Source of the DNA: Mucilaginibacter jinjuensis
GTDB lineage: Bacteria; Bacteroidota; Bacteroidia; Sphingobacteriales; Sphingobacteriaceae
Direction of reading: 5' to 3'
Length of the DNA stretch: 64,000 bases
NCBI RefSeq assembly: GCF_028596025.1
Contig: NZ_CP117167.1
Span: 3,968,001 to 4,032,000 of the forward strand
The notes under the pieces were generated by a model, which was given only the letters and a program-made list of their open reading frames with translations, did no database searches and was not told the DNA's origin. Numbering within the stretch: the stretch's first letter is position 1; the number at the start of each line of letters is the position of its first letter. This document shows, piece by piece, positions 44,951 to 52,614 of the stretch. The translations under genes and the position numbers were made by a program.

Positions 44951-47374
44951 CTATTCGCTTCGTAAACTCTTTATCGGGTTAATCAGCGCTGCTTTAACAG
45001 ATTGGAAACTGATGGTTGCAAAAGCAATAACTATGGCTCCTAAACCTGCTACCGCAATTATCCACCATTGTATATTTTGCCTGTAAGCAAAGCCCTGCAG
45101 CCAGTATTGCATGGCAAACCAGGCTAATGGAGCGGCTATTATTATTGAAACAATTACCAGTTTTATAAAATCTATAGAAAGCATAGCTACAATCGTAGAA
45201 ACTCCGGCTCCTAATACTTTGCGGATACCGATCTCTTTGGTACGTTGTTCGGCAGCGTAGGCTGCAAGGCCAAATAAACCTAAGCAGGCAATAATGATGG
45301 CCAGTGAGGTAAAGGATACAAATATTTTGCCCATACGTTGCTCGGTACGATAAGTAGCATCAAAATCCTGGTCCATAAATGAGTAGTCGAACTGCTGGTT
45401 AGGGCTCATTTCTTTCCATTTATTTTCAACCTGTTTGATAAAGCCAGGCATATCACTTGTTTTTACGCGTATGTTTAATGCACCCCGCTCCTCGCCAAGT
45501 ATGAGTGTTAAATGCGAAACATTTTCGCGCAGCGAGTTAAAATTGAAATCTTTCATCACGCCAACAATGCGGTATCCTTTTATAACCTTAGCTTGCTGGT
45601 CCATAGGCACATACAGCATTTTGTTTATAGGATCTTTATAACCGAGGCGCTTTGCAGCCATTTCGTTGATAATAATTGATGACGAATCTGTAAGCATTTG
45701 TTTTGAAAAATCGCGACCGGCAACCATTTTAATTCCCAGTGTGTTGATATAGTCTTCGTCAACATACCACATTTGGGTGTTCATGGCGTTTTTAGTATCC
45801 AGCGTTGGTGTCAGAAACATGGTATTGCTGTTCCGATAGTCCATTGTTGGGGTATAACCGGTCATGGTAGCATTGCCAACACCAGGCATCCGCTTAATTT
45901 CGTCTTTAAAGGTTTTGGCTTGCTTACCCAATGCGTATAAGTTTTTTACCACCAGCACATGGCTGCGGCTATAACCCAGATCTTTATTTTGGATATATTT
46001 TAACTGATTATAAATTACCAGCGTACCAATGATCAAGAATATAGAAATAGAGAACTGCAGCACCACCAAAAAACTACGTAACGAACCACCTTTAAAACCG
46101 GCAGCCAGTTTACCTTTTAAAACCTCGATAGGCTGAAAACCTGATAAGAAAAACGCAGGATACGAGCCAGCCAAACAACCAATAACCAATACAATAATTA
46201 ATATGGTTGGGATTAGCCATATTAAGGAATGAACAGTAAAAGTTAGCTCTTTCCCAGACATTTGGTTAAATATCGGCAATAAAGCCCATGCGGTGATAAG
46301 CGCAATAACAGTAGCCACCAGGGTAACCATAATAGATTCAGCCAGAAACTGGGCGATTAAATGTTTACGTGCCGAACCCAATACCTTACGTACCCCTACC
46401 TCACGTGCCCGGTTTGCAGAACGCGCGGTACTAAGGTTCATGAAGTTTACACAGGCTATCAGCAGAATAAACAAAGCAATAGCCGAGAAGATATATACGA
46501 ACTGGATATTCCCATTCTGTCCCAATTCCGCCTGAAGATTAGATTTCAAGTGAATATCTTTCAACGGAATGGTATTCATACGGATGTAGTTCCCGGCTTT
46601 TTCGAAATCGTCATAGCTCATGTGCACTACATTTTGCATTTGCGGATCCATGTGCTCTTTCACCATCTGTTTCATCCGCCTGTTTAAGGCAACAATGTCT
46701 GCGCCCGGTTTAAGCAGGATATAAGTCTGGAAATTATTGCTCAGCCAGGTTGTTTGCCTGCTTTCGTCAAGTGTTGTCATCGATATAAAAATATCAGCCT
46801 GCACGTGCGATTGCTTAGGGATATCCTTAATTACACCGGTTATTTTATAGTTGGTATTTTCATTAGTTACCAAAGTTTTGCCAACTACGTTGGTGCTGCC
46901 AAAATATTTATTGGCTGTGCTTTCGCTTATTACTACAGCATGGGGCTCTTTCAAGGCAGTATTAGGGTCGCCATTGATCATGGGAAAGGTGAATACCGAA
47001 AAAATCTTTGGATCGGCATAAATCACATGGTGTTCCTGGATATTTTGCTCGCCTTTTTTCAGATTAAGTCCACCGTTTTGCCTAAACCTAACAGCATGTT
47101 CTACATCAGGGAACTCGCTCTCTAAAACAGCCGCCAGAGGTGCGGGAGCCACCGCATAAGAATCGTCACTTCCACCAAACTTAATATCATTGTTAACACG
47201 GTAAATTCGGTCTAACTTAACGTTATAACGGTCATAACTCAGCTCATCAATCACATAAAACACAATCAGCAAGCAAACAGCCAAACCCAAAGCCAGGCCC
47301 AATACATTGATGGCAGTAAAACCTTTATTTTTTTTCAGACTGCGGTACGCAGTTTTAATGTAATTCCTAAACAT
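44951..47374 (-). CDS. FtsX/MacB-type ABC transporter permease (operon C, copy 2)
   Basis: 807 residues, two PCD/FtsX modules with coupling motifs REVGVRKVLGSARK and KEIGIRKVLGAG. It starts MFRNYIKTAYRSLKKNKGFTAINVLGLALGLAVCLLIVFYV and ends INPIKSLRSE. The helix SAIALFILLIACVNFMNLSTARSANRA is nearly the same as in the operon B permease at 30688, so these two copies are among the closest in the set. Confidence 0.92.
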   Translation of the reverse strand: MFRNYIKTAYRSLKKNKGFTAINVLGLALGLAVCLLIVFYVIDELSYDRYNVKLDRIYRVNNDIKFGGSDDSYAVAPAPLAAVLESEFPDVEHAVRFRQNGGLNLKKGEQNIQEHHVIYADPKIFSVFTFPMINGDPNTALKEPHAVVISESTANKYFGSTNVVGKTLVTNENTNYKITGVIKDIPKQSHVQADIFISMTTLDESRQTTWLSNNFQTYILLKPGADIVALNRRMKQMVKEHMDPQMQNVVHMSYDDFEKAGNYIRMNTIPLKDIHLKSNLQAELGQNGNIQFVYIFSAIALFILLIACVNFMNLSTARSANRAREVGVRKVLGSARKHLIAQFLAESIMVTLVATVIALITAWALLPIFNQMSGKELTFTVHSLIWLIPTILIIVLVIGCLAGSYPAFFLSGFQPIEVLKGKLAAGFKGGSLRSFLVVLQFSISIFLIIGTLVIYNQLKYIQNKDLGYSRSHVLVVKNLYALGKQAKTFKDEIKRMPGVGNATMTGYTPTMDYRNSNTMFLTPTLDTKNAMNTQMWYVDEDYINTLGIKMVAGRDFSKQMLTDSSSIIINEMAAKRLGYKDPINKMLYVPMDQQAKVIKGYRIVGVMKDFNFNSLRENVSHLTLILGEERGALNIRVKTSDMPGFIKQVENKWKEMSPNQQFDYSFMDQDFDATYRTEQRMGKIFVSFTSLAIIIACLGLFGLAAYAAEQRTKEIGIRKVLGAGVSTIVAMLSIDFIKLVIVSIIIAAPLAWFAMQYWLQGFAYRQNIQWWIIAVAGLGAIVIAFATISFQSVKAALINPIKSLRSE

Positions 47375-47387
47375 AACTCTTCGATTT

Positions 47388-47419
47388 AGTTGTCGGTTAT
47401 CTGTTGTCGGTTGTCAGTC
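47388..47419. repeat. TTGTCGGTTATC-type repeat, leader of permease copy 2
   Basis: Words AGTTGTCGG, TTATCTG, TTGTCGG and TTGTCAG follow one another about 14 bp from the start codon on the 5' side; CTTTTGTCTTT and CACTCACT words fill the rest of the 147-bp spacer. Confidence 0.65.
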
Positions 47420-47521
47420 CTGGCAACCGTTTTATGTTCTTGGTCTTTTGTCTTTAATCCTTCATCTAATATCTATCGCCTCACAACTCACTAATTCACC
47501 ACTCACTCCCTCACAACTCAA

Positions 47522-49912
47522 TCATTCACTTCTCAAACTCTTTATTGGGTTTGCTATAGCTGCTTTAATAGATTGGAAACTAATGGTTAGCAGTGCGATT
47601 AACATGGCTACGCAACCTGCAATGGCAAACACCCACCAGTTAATAGTAATACGGTATTCGTAATTATTCAGCCAATTATGCATGCCCCAATAAGCCAGCG
47701 GAAAGGCTACTATGCAGGCCATCGCAACCAGTTTTAGGAAGTCGACAGAAAGCAGGCTTGTGATACCCGAAACTGATGCACCGAGCACTTTACGGATACC
47801 AATTTCTTTAAAGCGGCGTTCAGCGGTGTAAGCGGCTAAGCCAAATAAACCCAGGCACGAAATAACGATGGCCAGCAACGCGAAAACCTGCGACAGCTTG
47901 CTCACCAGCATTTCACTCAGGAAATGTTTATTAAACTGATCATCCACAAAACGGTATTCGAACGGGTAGCCTGGATTGTAGCGGCTTACAATGTTTTTAA
48001 CATCGTCAATGCCTTTGGCTACATCTTTTCCGTTAAGCTTAACATACATAATGTAGGCATCCTGCGGCTTTATAACAGAAAAAACAACAGGGTCTGGCGT
48101 ACCATACATGTTGCCATATACATAATCATTTACTACGCCAACTACCCTTAATTTAACATTAGGATCGCCTTCGTTATAATAGAGCTTATTGATAGCACTT
48201 CCCTTGCCCATTAGCTTTGCAAAAGATCTTGTTATCACCGTGTTCATGGTTTTAACCGCACCCTGCACAGCAACCACAGAATCGGATGATTGTAGGTTAC
48301 GGCCTTCCAGAATGTGCATGCCCGAGGTGGCAAAAAACTCGGGGGTAATACTTCGGCCCGATATTAATACTTTACTACCGGGGGCTTTTCCTTCCCAGCC
48401 TAAGCGGTCGGTGTTGTTGCCGCCGCCTAATGTGGTATGGTCGGCTAAAGCTGCATCGCTTACGCGACCGCTATTAATCATATCCTGCTTAATGGCGTTA
48501 AAGTTTTTACCCAGGTCGCCATGTACCATTACTTCAACTAAGTTGTCTTTATTGAGGCCTAAGTTCCTCGATTTAACATGCTGGATCTGTTGATAAATAA
48601 TGATGGTGCCTATAATTAAAATAATAGAAACAGAGAACTGTAGAACCACCAGCCCTTTGCGGATATATGCGGCGCTGCCGTCTTTCAATTTCAGCCCCTT
48701 TAATACAGATACCGGATTAAATGACGACAGATAGAACGAAGGGTAACTCCCTGCAATTAGCCCACAAATTAGCGTAATACCCAATAAAGCAAGCAGATGC
48801 AAAGGTTTATCCAAGCCAATAGTTAGCTGCTGCTGTACCAACGCGTTAAACAATGGCATTAGCAACACTACTATAAATACAGCCAGAATAGCGGCGACAA
48901 AGGCCAGTATTAAAGCTTCGCCGATAAATTGAGCTATTAATGATTTTTTACCTGCACCCAGCACTTTACGTACACCCACTTCGCGTGCACGTTTCTCGCT
49001 GCGGGCGGTAGCCAGGTTCATAAAATTGATGCAGGCTATTAATAAGATGATCCAGGCTATAACGCTGAACAACCGTACATACTCGATTTGCCCTCCGGTC
49101 ATTTTACCATTTTCGAAATGATCGTGCAGATGCCAGTTGTTCAAATTAAACAGGAAAGGGTGACTGATGGATACAGGCGAGTGGCGCTGCACAAAGTTTT
49201 TCAGTTGCTTGTTAACGGCATCAACGTTGGCACCGGGTTTTAATTCGACATAGGTGGTGAGGCCGCTGTTACCCCAGTCTTTCATCCAGGGGCTTTGTTT
49301 GTAGATAATTTCAAATGGTGCTATCCACTCAAATTGTATACTCGAATTAGTGGGATTGTCTTTTATTACGCCCGACACCACGTAATTTTCTTTATTATCA
49401 ACCCGTATGGTTTTGCCGATCACATTTTGCTGGTTGCCAAAAAACTTTTTGGCCGTAGCCTCAGTAATTACCAATGAGTTTAATTGAGAGAAGGCATTTT
49501 TGATATTCCCCTGCACAAATGGCAAAGTAAACATCTCGAAAAACGTTGGCTCAGCATATCTGCCCGATGCATATACAGATTTATCGCCAACGGTAAAAAG
49601 CAGTGATGTTTCACCTTCTGATGCACGGCAGGTTTTCTCTATGCCCGGTATTTCAGTCTGCATAGCAGCAGCTAAGGGTGCCTGCGTTGAGTTATGGGTA
49701 AACACATATTTATCATACGGCTGGTTAACCAGGGTTAAATAAACACGGTCTTTATTGGTGTTAAACTGGTCGAAACTAAACTCATTCTCAACCCATAGAA
49801 ATATAAACGCCGCGCAGGCAATACCAATAGCCAGCCCGAAAATATTAAGGAAACTATAGCCTTTATTTTTGAAAAGGCTTCTTACTGCAGTTTTTAAATA
49901 ATTCCGTATCAT
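47522..49912 (-). CDS. FtsX/MacB-type ABC transporter permease (operon C, copy 1)
   Basis: 796 residues, two PCD/FtsX modules with coupling motifs REVGVRKVLGAGK and KEIGIRKVLGAS. It starts MIRNYLKTAVRSLFKNKGYSFLNIFGLAIGIACA and ends ANPIKSLRSE. It is the permease closest to the ABC ATPase and adaptor genes (86 bp after the ATPase), so it is the most natural partner of that ATPase. Its N-terminal periplasmic domain includes an SLLFTVGDKSVYASGRYAEP stretch typical of the second PCD subtype. Confidence 0.92.
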   Translation of the reverse strand: MIRNYLKTAVRSLFKNKGYSFLNIFGLAIGIACAAFIFLWVENEFSFDQFNTNKDRVYLTLVNQPYDKYVFTHNSTQAPLAAAMQTEIPGIEKTCRASEGETSLLFTVGDKSVYASGRYAEPTFFEMFTLPFVQGNIKNAFSQLNSLVITEATAKKFFGNQQNVIGKTIRVDNKENYVVSGVIKDNPTNSSIQFEWIAPFEIIYKQSPWMKDWGNSGLTTYVELKPGANVDAVNKQLKNFVQRHSPVSISHPFLFNLNNWHLHDHFENGKMTGGQIEYVRLFSVIAWIILLIACINFMNLATARSEKRAREVGVRKVLGAGKKSLIAQFIGEALILAFVAAILAVFIVVLLMPLFNALVQQQLTIGLDKPLHLLALLGITLICGLIAGSYPSFYLSSFNPVSVLKGLKLKDGSAAYIRKGLVVLQFSVSIILIIGTIIIYQQIQHVKSRNLGLNKDNLVEVMVHGDLGKNFNAIKQDMINSGRVSDAALADHTTLGGGNNTDRLGWEGKAPGSKVLISGRSITPEFFATSGMHILEGRNLQSSDSVVAVQGAVKTMNTVITRSFAKLMGKGSAINKLYYNEGDPNVKLRVVGVVNDYVYGNMYGTPDPVVFSVIKPQDAYIMYVKLNGKDVAKGIDDVKNIVSRYNPGYPFEYRFVDDQFNKHFLSEMLVSKLSQVFALLAIVISCLGLFGLAAYTAERRFKEIGIRKVLGASVSGITSLLSVDFLKLVAMACIVAFPLAYWGMHNWLNNYEYRITINWWVFAIAGCVAMLIALLTISFQSIKAAIANPIKSLRSE

Positions 49913-49915
49913 TTT

Positions 49916-49945
49916 GGTTGTCTGTTGTCGGTTGTTTGTTGTCAG
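49916..49945. repeat. TTGTCTGTTGTC-type repeat, leader of permease copy 1
   Basis: Words GGTTGTCTG, TTGTCGG, TTGTTTG and TTGTCAG lie 4 bp from the start codon; CTTTTGTCTTTCGTCC words follow. This is the fifth of five such leaders in operon C. Confidence 0.65.
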
Positions 49946-49998
49946 CAGAGCTCTTTTGTCTTTCGTCCTTTATCTTTCCTTCTGTTCAGCGCAGATCC

Positions 49999-50676
49999 TT
50001 AGATCATAATATTTTCCATCACCGTATGGCCATCCAACAGGCGGATAATGCGGTGACTGTAACGAGCATCATGCTCAGAGTGGGTTACCATTACAATGGT
50101 AGTTCCTTGCTCGTTCAGATCTGTTAAAAGTTCCATTACATCATTACCGTTACTGCTATCCAGGTTACCGGTAGGCTCATCCGCCAGTATCAGTTTAGGG
50201 TTGTTAACCACGGCACGGGCAATGGCCACACGCTGTTGCTGACCGCCCGATAGTTGTTGCGGATAGTGGTTGCGGCGGTGCATGATCTGCATTTTGTCCA
50301 GCACTTCTTCTACCCTTTTCACACGGTCGGCAGCGGCTACGCCGGTATAAATTAAAGGCAGCTCTACATTTTCAAAAACGGTAAGTTCATCAATTAAGTT
50401 AAAGCTCTGGAAAACGAAGCCAATGTTATGCTTGCGCAGGTCGGCACGTTTACGCTCATTAAAATGGGCAACCTCTATATCGTTAAACACATAGCTGCCA
50501 GCATCCGGATCATCAAGCATGCCCAATATATTGAGCAAAGTAGATTTGCCGCAGCCCGATGGGCCCATAATGGCAACAAACTCGCCTTTGCGCACTTCCA
50601 TGCTTAATTTGTTAAGTGCAATGGTTTCTACCTCTTCTGTGCGATAGAATTTTTCCAGATCTGTAATTTTAATCAT
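49999..50676 (-). CDS. MacB/LolD-type ABC ATPase of operon C
   Basis: 225 residues with Walker A GPSGCGKST, Q-loop region FVFQSFNLIDELTVFENV, signature LSGGQQQRVAIARAV, Walker B LILADEPTGNLDS and H-loop VTHSEHDA. It is a standard MacB-class ATPase that drives FtsX-type permeases by mechanotransmission rather than channel transport. Placed 96 bp after the adaptor gene and 86 bp before the first of five permeases; it probably serves several of them. Confidence 0.93.
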   Translation of the reverse strand: MIKITDLEKFYRTEEVETIALNKLSMEVRKGEFVAIMGPSGCGKSTLLNILGMLDDPDAGSYVFNDIEVAHFNERKRADLRKHNIGFVFQSFNLIDELTVFENVELPLIYTGVAAADRVKRVEEVLDKMQIMHRRNHYPQQLSGGQQQRVAIARAVVNNPKLILADEPTGNLDSSNGNDVMELLTDLNEQGTTIVMVTHSEHDARYSHRIIRLLDGHTVMENIMI

Positions 50677-50772
50677 TTGGCCTCCTCAACCCGGGTGGGG
50701 GTTATTTTTGTTTTAATTGTGATTATATCTTTATTTATTAAATCTCGTTTGTTACACCTTATATATAGTGTG

Positions 50773-52026
50773 TTATTTCTTCAACACCAGCTCCTGCATA
50801 TCGCCGTAATTATCATAGCCTGATGTTACTACTTTGTCGCCAGGTTTTAAGCCTTGCAATACCTGGTAATAATCCGGGCTTTGAAGTCCCAGTTGTATAT
50901 CAACACGGTAAGCAGTTTTACCATCTTCGCTCAGTTTAAAGATCCAGTTACCACCGGTTTGCTGGTAGAAACCACCTTTCGGCACCAGTACTGCCTGGAT
51001 CTGATCGCTTAATGCCAGCCTGATCTGCAGCGTTTGCCCGCGGCGGATAGTAGTTGGCACCTGGCCAACAAACTGCATATCAACCTGGAAACGGCCATTG
51101 GTTACCTGTGTAAATATTTTGGTGATCTTTAGCTTATAAGTTTTATCGCCCAAAGTAAAATCGCCCATCAGACCGTTAAAAATACGGGTGATGTAGTGCT
51201 CGTCAATATCAACCCTTACCTTGTATCCAGATAAGACGTCAATTTGGCCTAAACGTTCCCCTTGTTTTTTATTTTGTCCAACTTCAGCATCCATTGAGGT
51301 TAACTGGCCATCAATAGGAGCACGCACAATCAGGTCACCAACCTTTCTGCGCATCAGCTCCAGGGTTGATTTCATGTGGGCATAAGACTCTTTCATCTGC
51401 GCTGCCTGAACTTTGGTTGATGCTGTATCCTGGCTCAGGATCTGCAAGTTTAATTTTTTACGCCTTACCTGGTAAGTAAAATCGTTTTGCGCTTTTTGGA
51501 ACTCCTGTAAACCAATCGCTTTTTGTTCGTACAGGTGTTTATCCAATTTATAAACCCTTTCAGATTCTTTAAGGGCGTTGTCAACATCGGCCATCTGGTT
51601 TAATTTGCCAATGGTATTTTGTTGCGCATTATCGCGCGAGATTTGCATTTGGGTGAGCACGTTAAATACGGCAGTTTCCTGGTTGGCCAGGCTTAGTTCC
51701 AGATCAGTATTGGCCAGTTTCATAATGGGCTGGCCTTTTTTCATTTCGGCACCGTCTTCAACAAATTTCTGTTCAACACGTCCGCCTTCTATCGCATCAA
51801 GGTAAATGGTGGTAATAGGCATTACAACGCCATTAACCGGTATAAACTCCTGGAACGGCCCTTTTGTAATTTCACTTATTGTAATACGCTCTGTATCAAC
51901 ATTTAATTTACTTTTTCCGGAAGTAAACAAAATACTGCCTCCTACAAGTATTACAACTGCCGCAATACCGGCAATAGTCATAATACGTTTAGTATTCCAT
52001 TTCTTTTTTTCAATTTTTCTGTCCAC
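50773..52026 (-). CDS. HlyD/MacA-type periplasmic adaptor (efflux RND/ABC adaptor)
   Basis: 417 residues starting with GTG at 52026 (MDRKIEKKKWNTKRIM), followed by one membrane helix (about 15-32). Then come the membrane-proximal and lipoyl parts (GGRVEQKFVEDGAEMKKGQPIMKLAN), a long coiled-coil hairpin (about 105-215), the second lipoyl half (VRAPIDGQLTSMDAEVGQ) and a beta-barrel domain. It should bridge the inner-membrane ABC permease to the TolC channel encoded at 27204-28523. First gene of operon C, behind composite promoter C. Confidence 0.9.
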   Translation of the reverse strand: MDRKIEKKKWNTKRIMTIAGIAAVVILVGGSILFTSGKSKLNVDTERITISEITKGPFQEFIPVNGVVMPITTIYLDAIEGGRVEQKFVEDGAEMKKGQPIMKLANTDLELSLANQETAVFNVLTQMQISRDNAQQNTIGKLNQMADVDNALKESERVYKLDKHLYEQKAIGLQEFQKAQNDFTYQVRRKKLNLQILSQDTASTKVQAAQMKESYAHMKSTLELMRRKVGDLIVRAPIDGQLTSMDAEVGQNKKQGERLGQIDVLSGYKVRVDIDEHYITRIFNGLMGDFTLGDKTYKLKITKIFTQVTNGRFQVDMQFVGQVPTTIRRGQTLQIRLALSDQIQAVLVPKGGFYQQTGGNWIFKLSEDGKTAYRVDIQLGLQSPDYYQVLQGLKPGDKVVTSGYDNYGDMQELVLKK

Positions 52027-52062
52027 AGCTATAAATATAATTTCTAAGTACTATCAAAAACG

Positions 52063-52160
52063 CATGCCACAATATAAAATACTGATTATCAGTACAGTAA
52101 TATAGCTTTATGGTAATTAAGCGTACGCTTCTGTTACAGCATGTGTACGATATTGATACA
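52063..52160 (-). promoter_or_regulatory. Composite sigma-54-like promoter region C
   Basis: Plus coordinates: GTACG 52123 / TGTTACA 52132 and GTACG 52145 / TGATACA 52154 are two direct repeats 22 bp apart. An IHF-consensus-like site is at 52075-52087 and TGTGGCATG (minus strand) at 52063-52071, about 36 bp before the GTG of the adaptor gene. Spacing between repeat pair and TGG box is 52 bp, against 54 and 53 in regions A and B. Confidence 0.7.
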
Positions 52161-52614
52161 ACTCTCCGAAAAGTTTATTGATCTGGCAAAAACGGCGATT
52201 TTATGACCTAAAACCACATTATCACCCTATAATCTCTAATGATATTTGATAAAATATTGAAATAGATATAAAAAATCACCTTAATCATAATTTAATACGG
52301 GGTTTATATAACAAACAGTCGTATTTATTTCAATAAAAACCACACAAAAGCAATATAATTTTAATAAAACACGATTTTATTTGACATCCGATCAATAAAA
52401 ACATCAAAAAGTGACAAAAAACCAAACATATAGTTACATATTTATTTATAAAAATGGCAATTAAGTGAATTTAATATTAACACAATCATAAATAATTATA
52501 AACAGCCTTCTAAGTATTTTACATTTTCCTAAAAATATGAGCGCCTATTGTAATTAAAATGTTACGTCATATCTTGTTAGTGTTATTCTAACTAACTGAC
52601 TTAATTATTCAAGT
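52161..52614. other. A/T-rich intergenic region upstream of susC
   Basis: About 454 bp of very A/T-rich sequence between the composite promoter C and the susC-like start. I see no reading frame and no clear -33/-7 pair. A short inverted repeat GTTAG / CTAAC (52576-52592) lies 23 bp before the ATG and could shape the leader. The susC promoter must lie here. Confidence 0.4.

Noticed and set aside
30688..49912. Permease array as an assembly artefact of one duplicated gene
   Set aside because: The copies differ in length and in most periplasmic residues and have distinct spacers, so they are real paralogues.
30583..49945. Repeat blocks between permeases considered as CRISPR arrays
   Set aside because: Repeat words are 7-12 bp, imperfect and contiguous without unique spacers, and no cas gene is present.
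52026..52614. Composite region C as the promoter of susC
   Set aside because: The IHF-like site and TGG box are oriented towards the adaptor gene on the minus strand, and susC starts more than 450 bp away on the other side.
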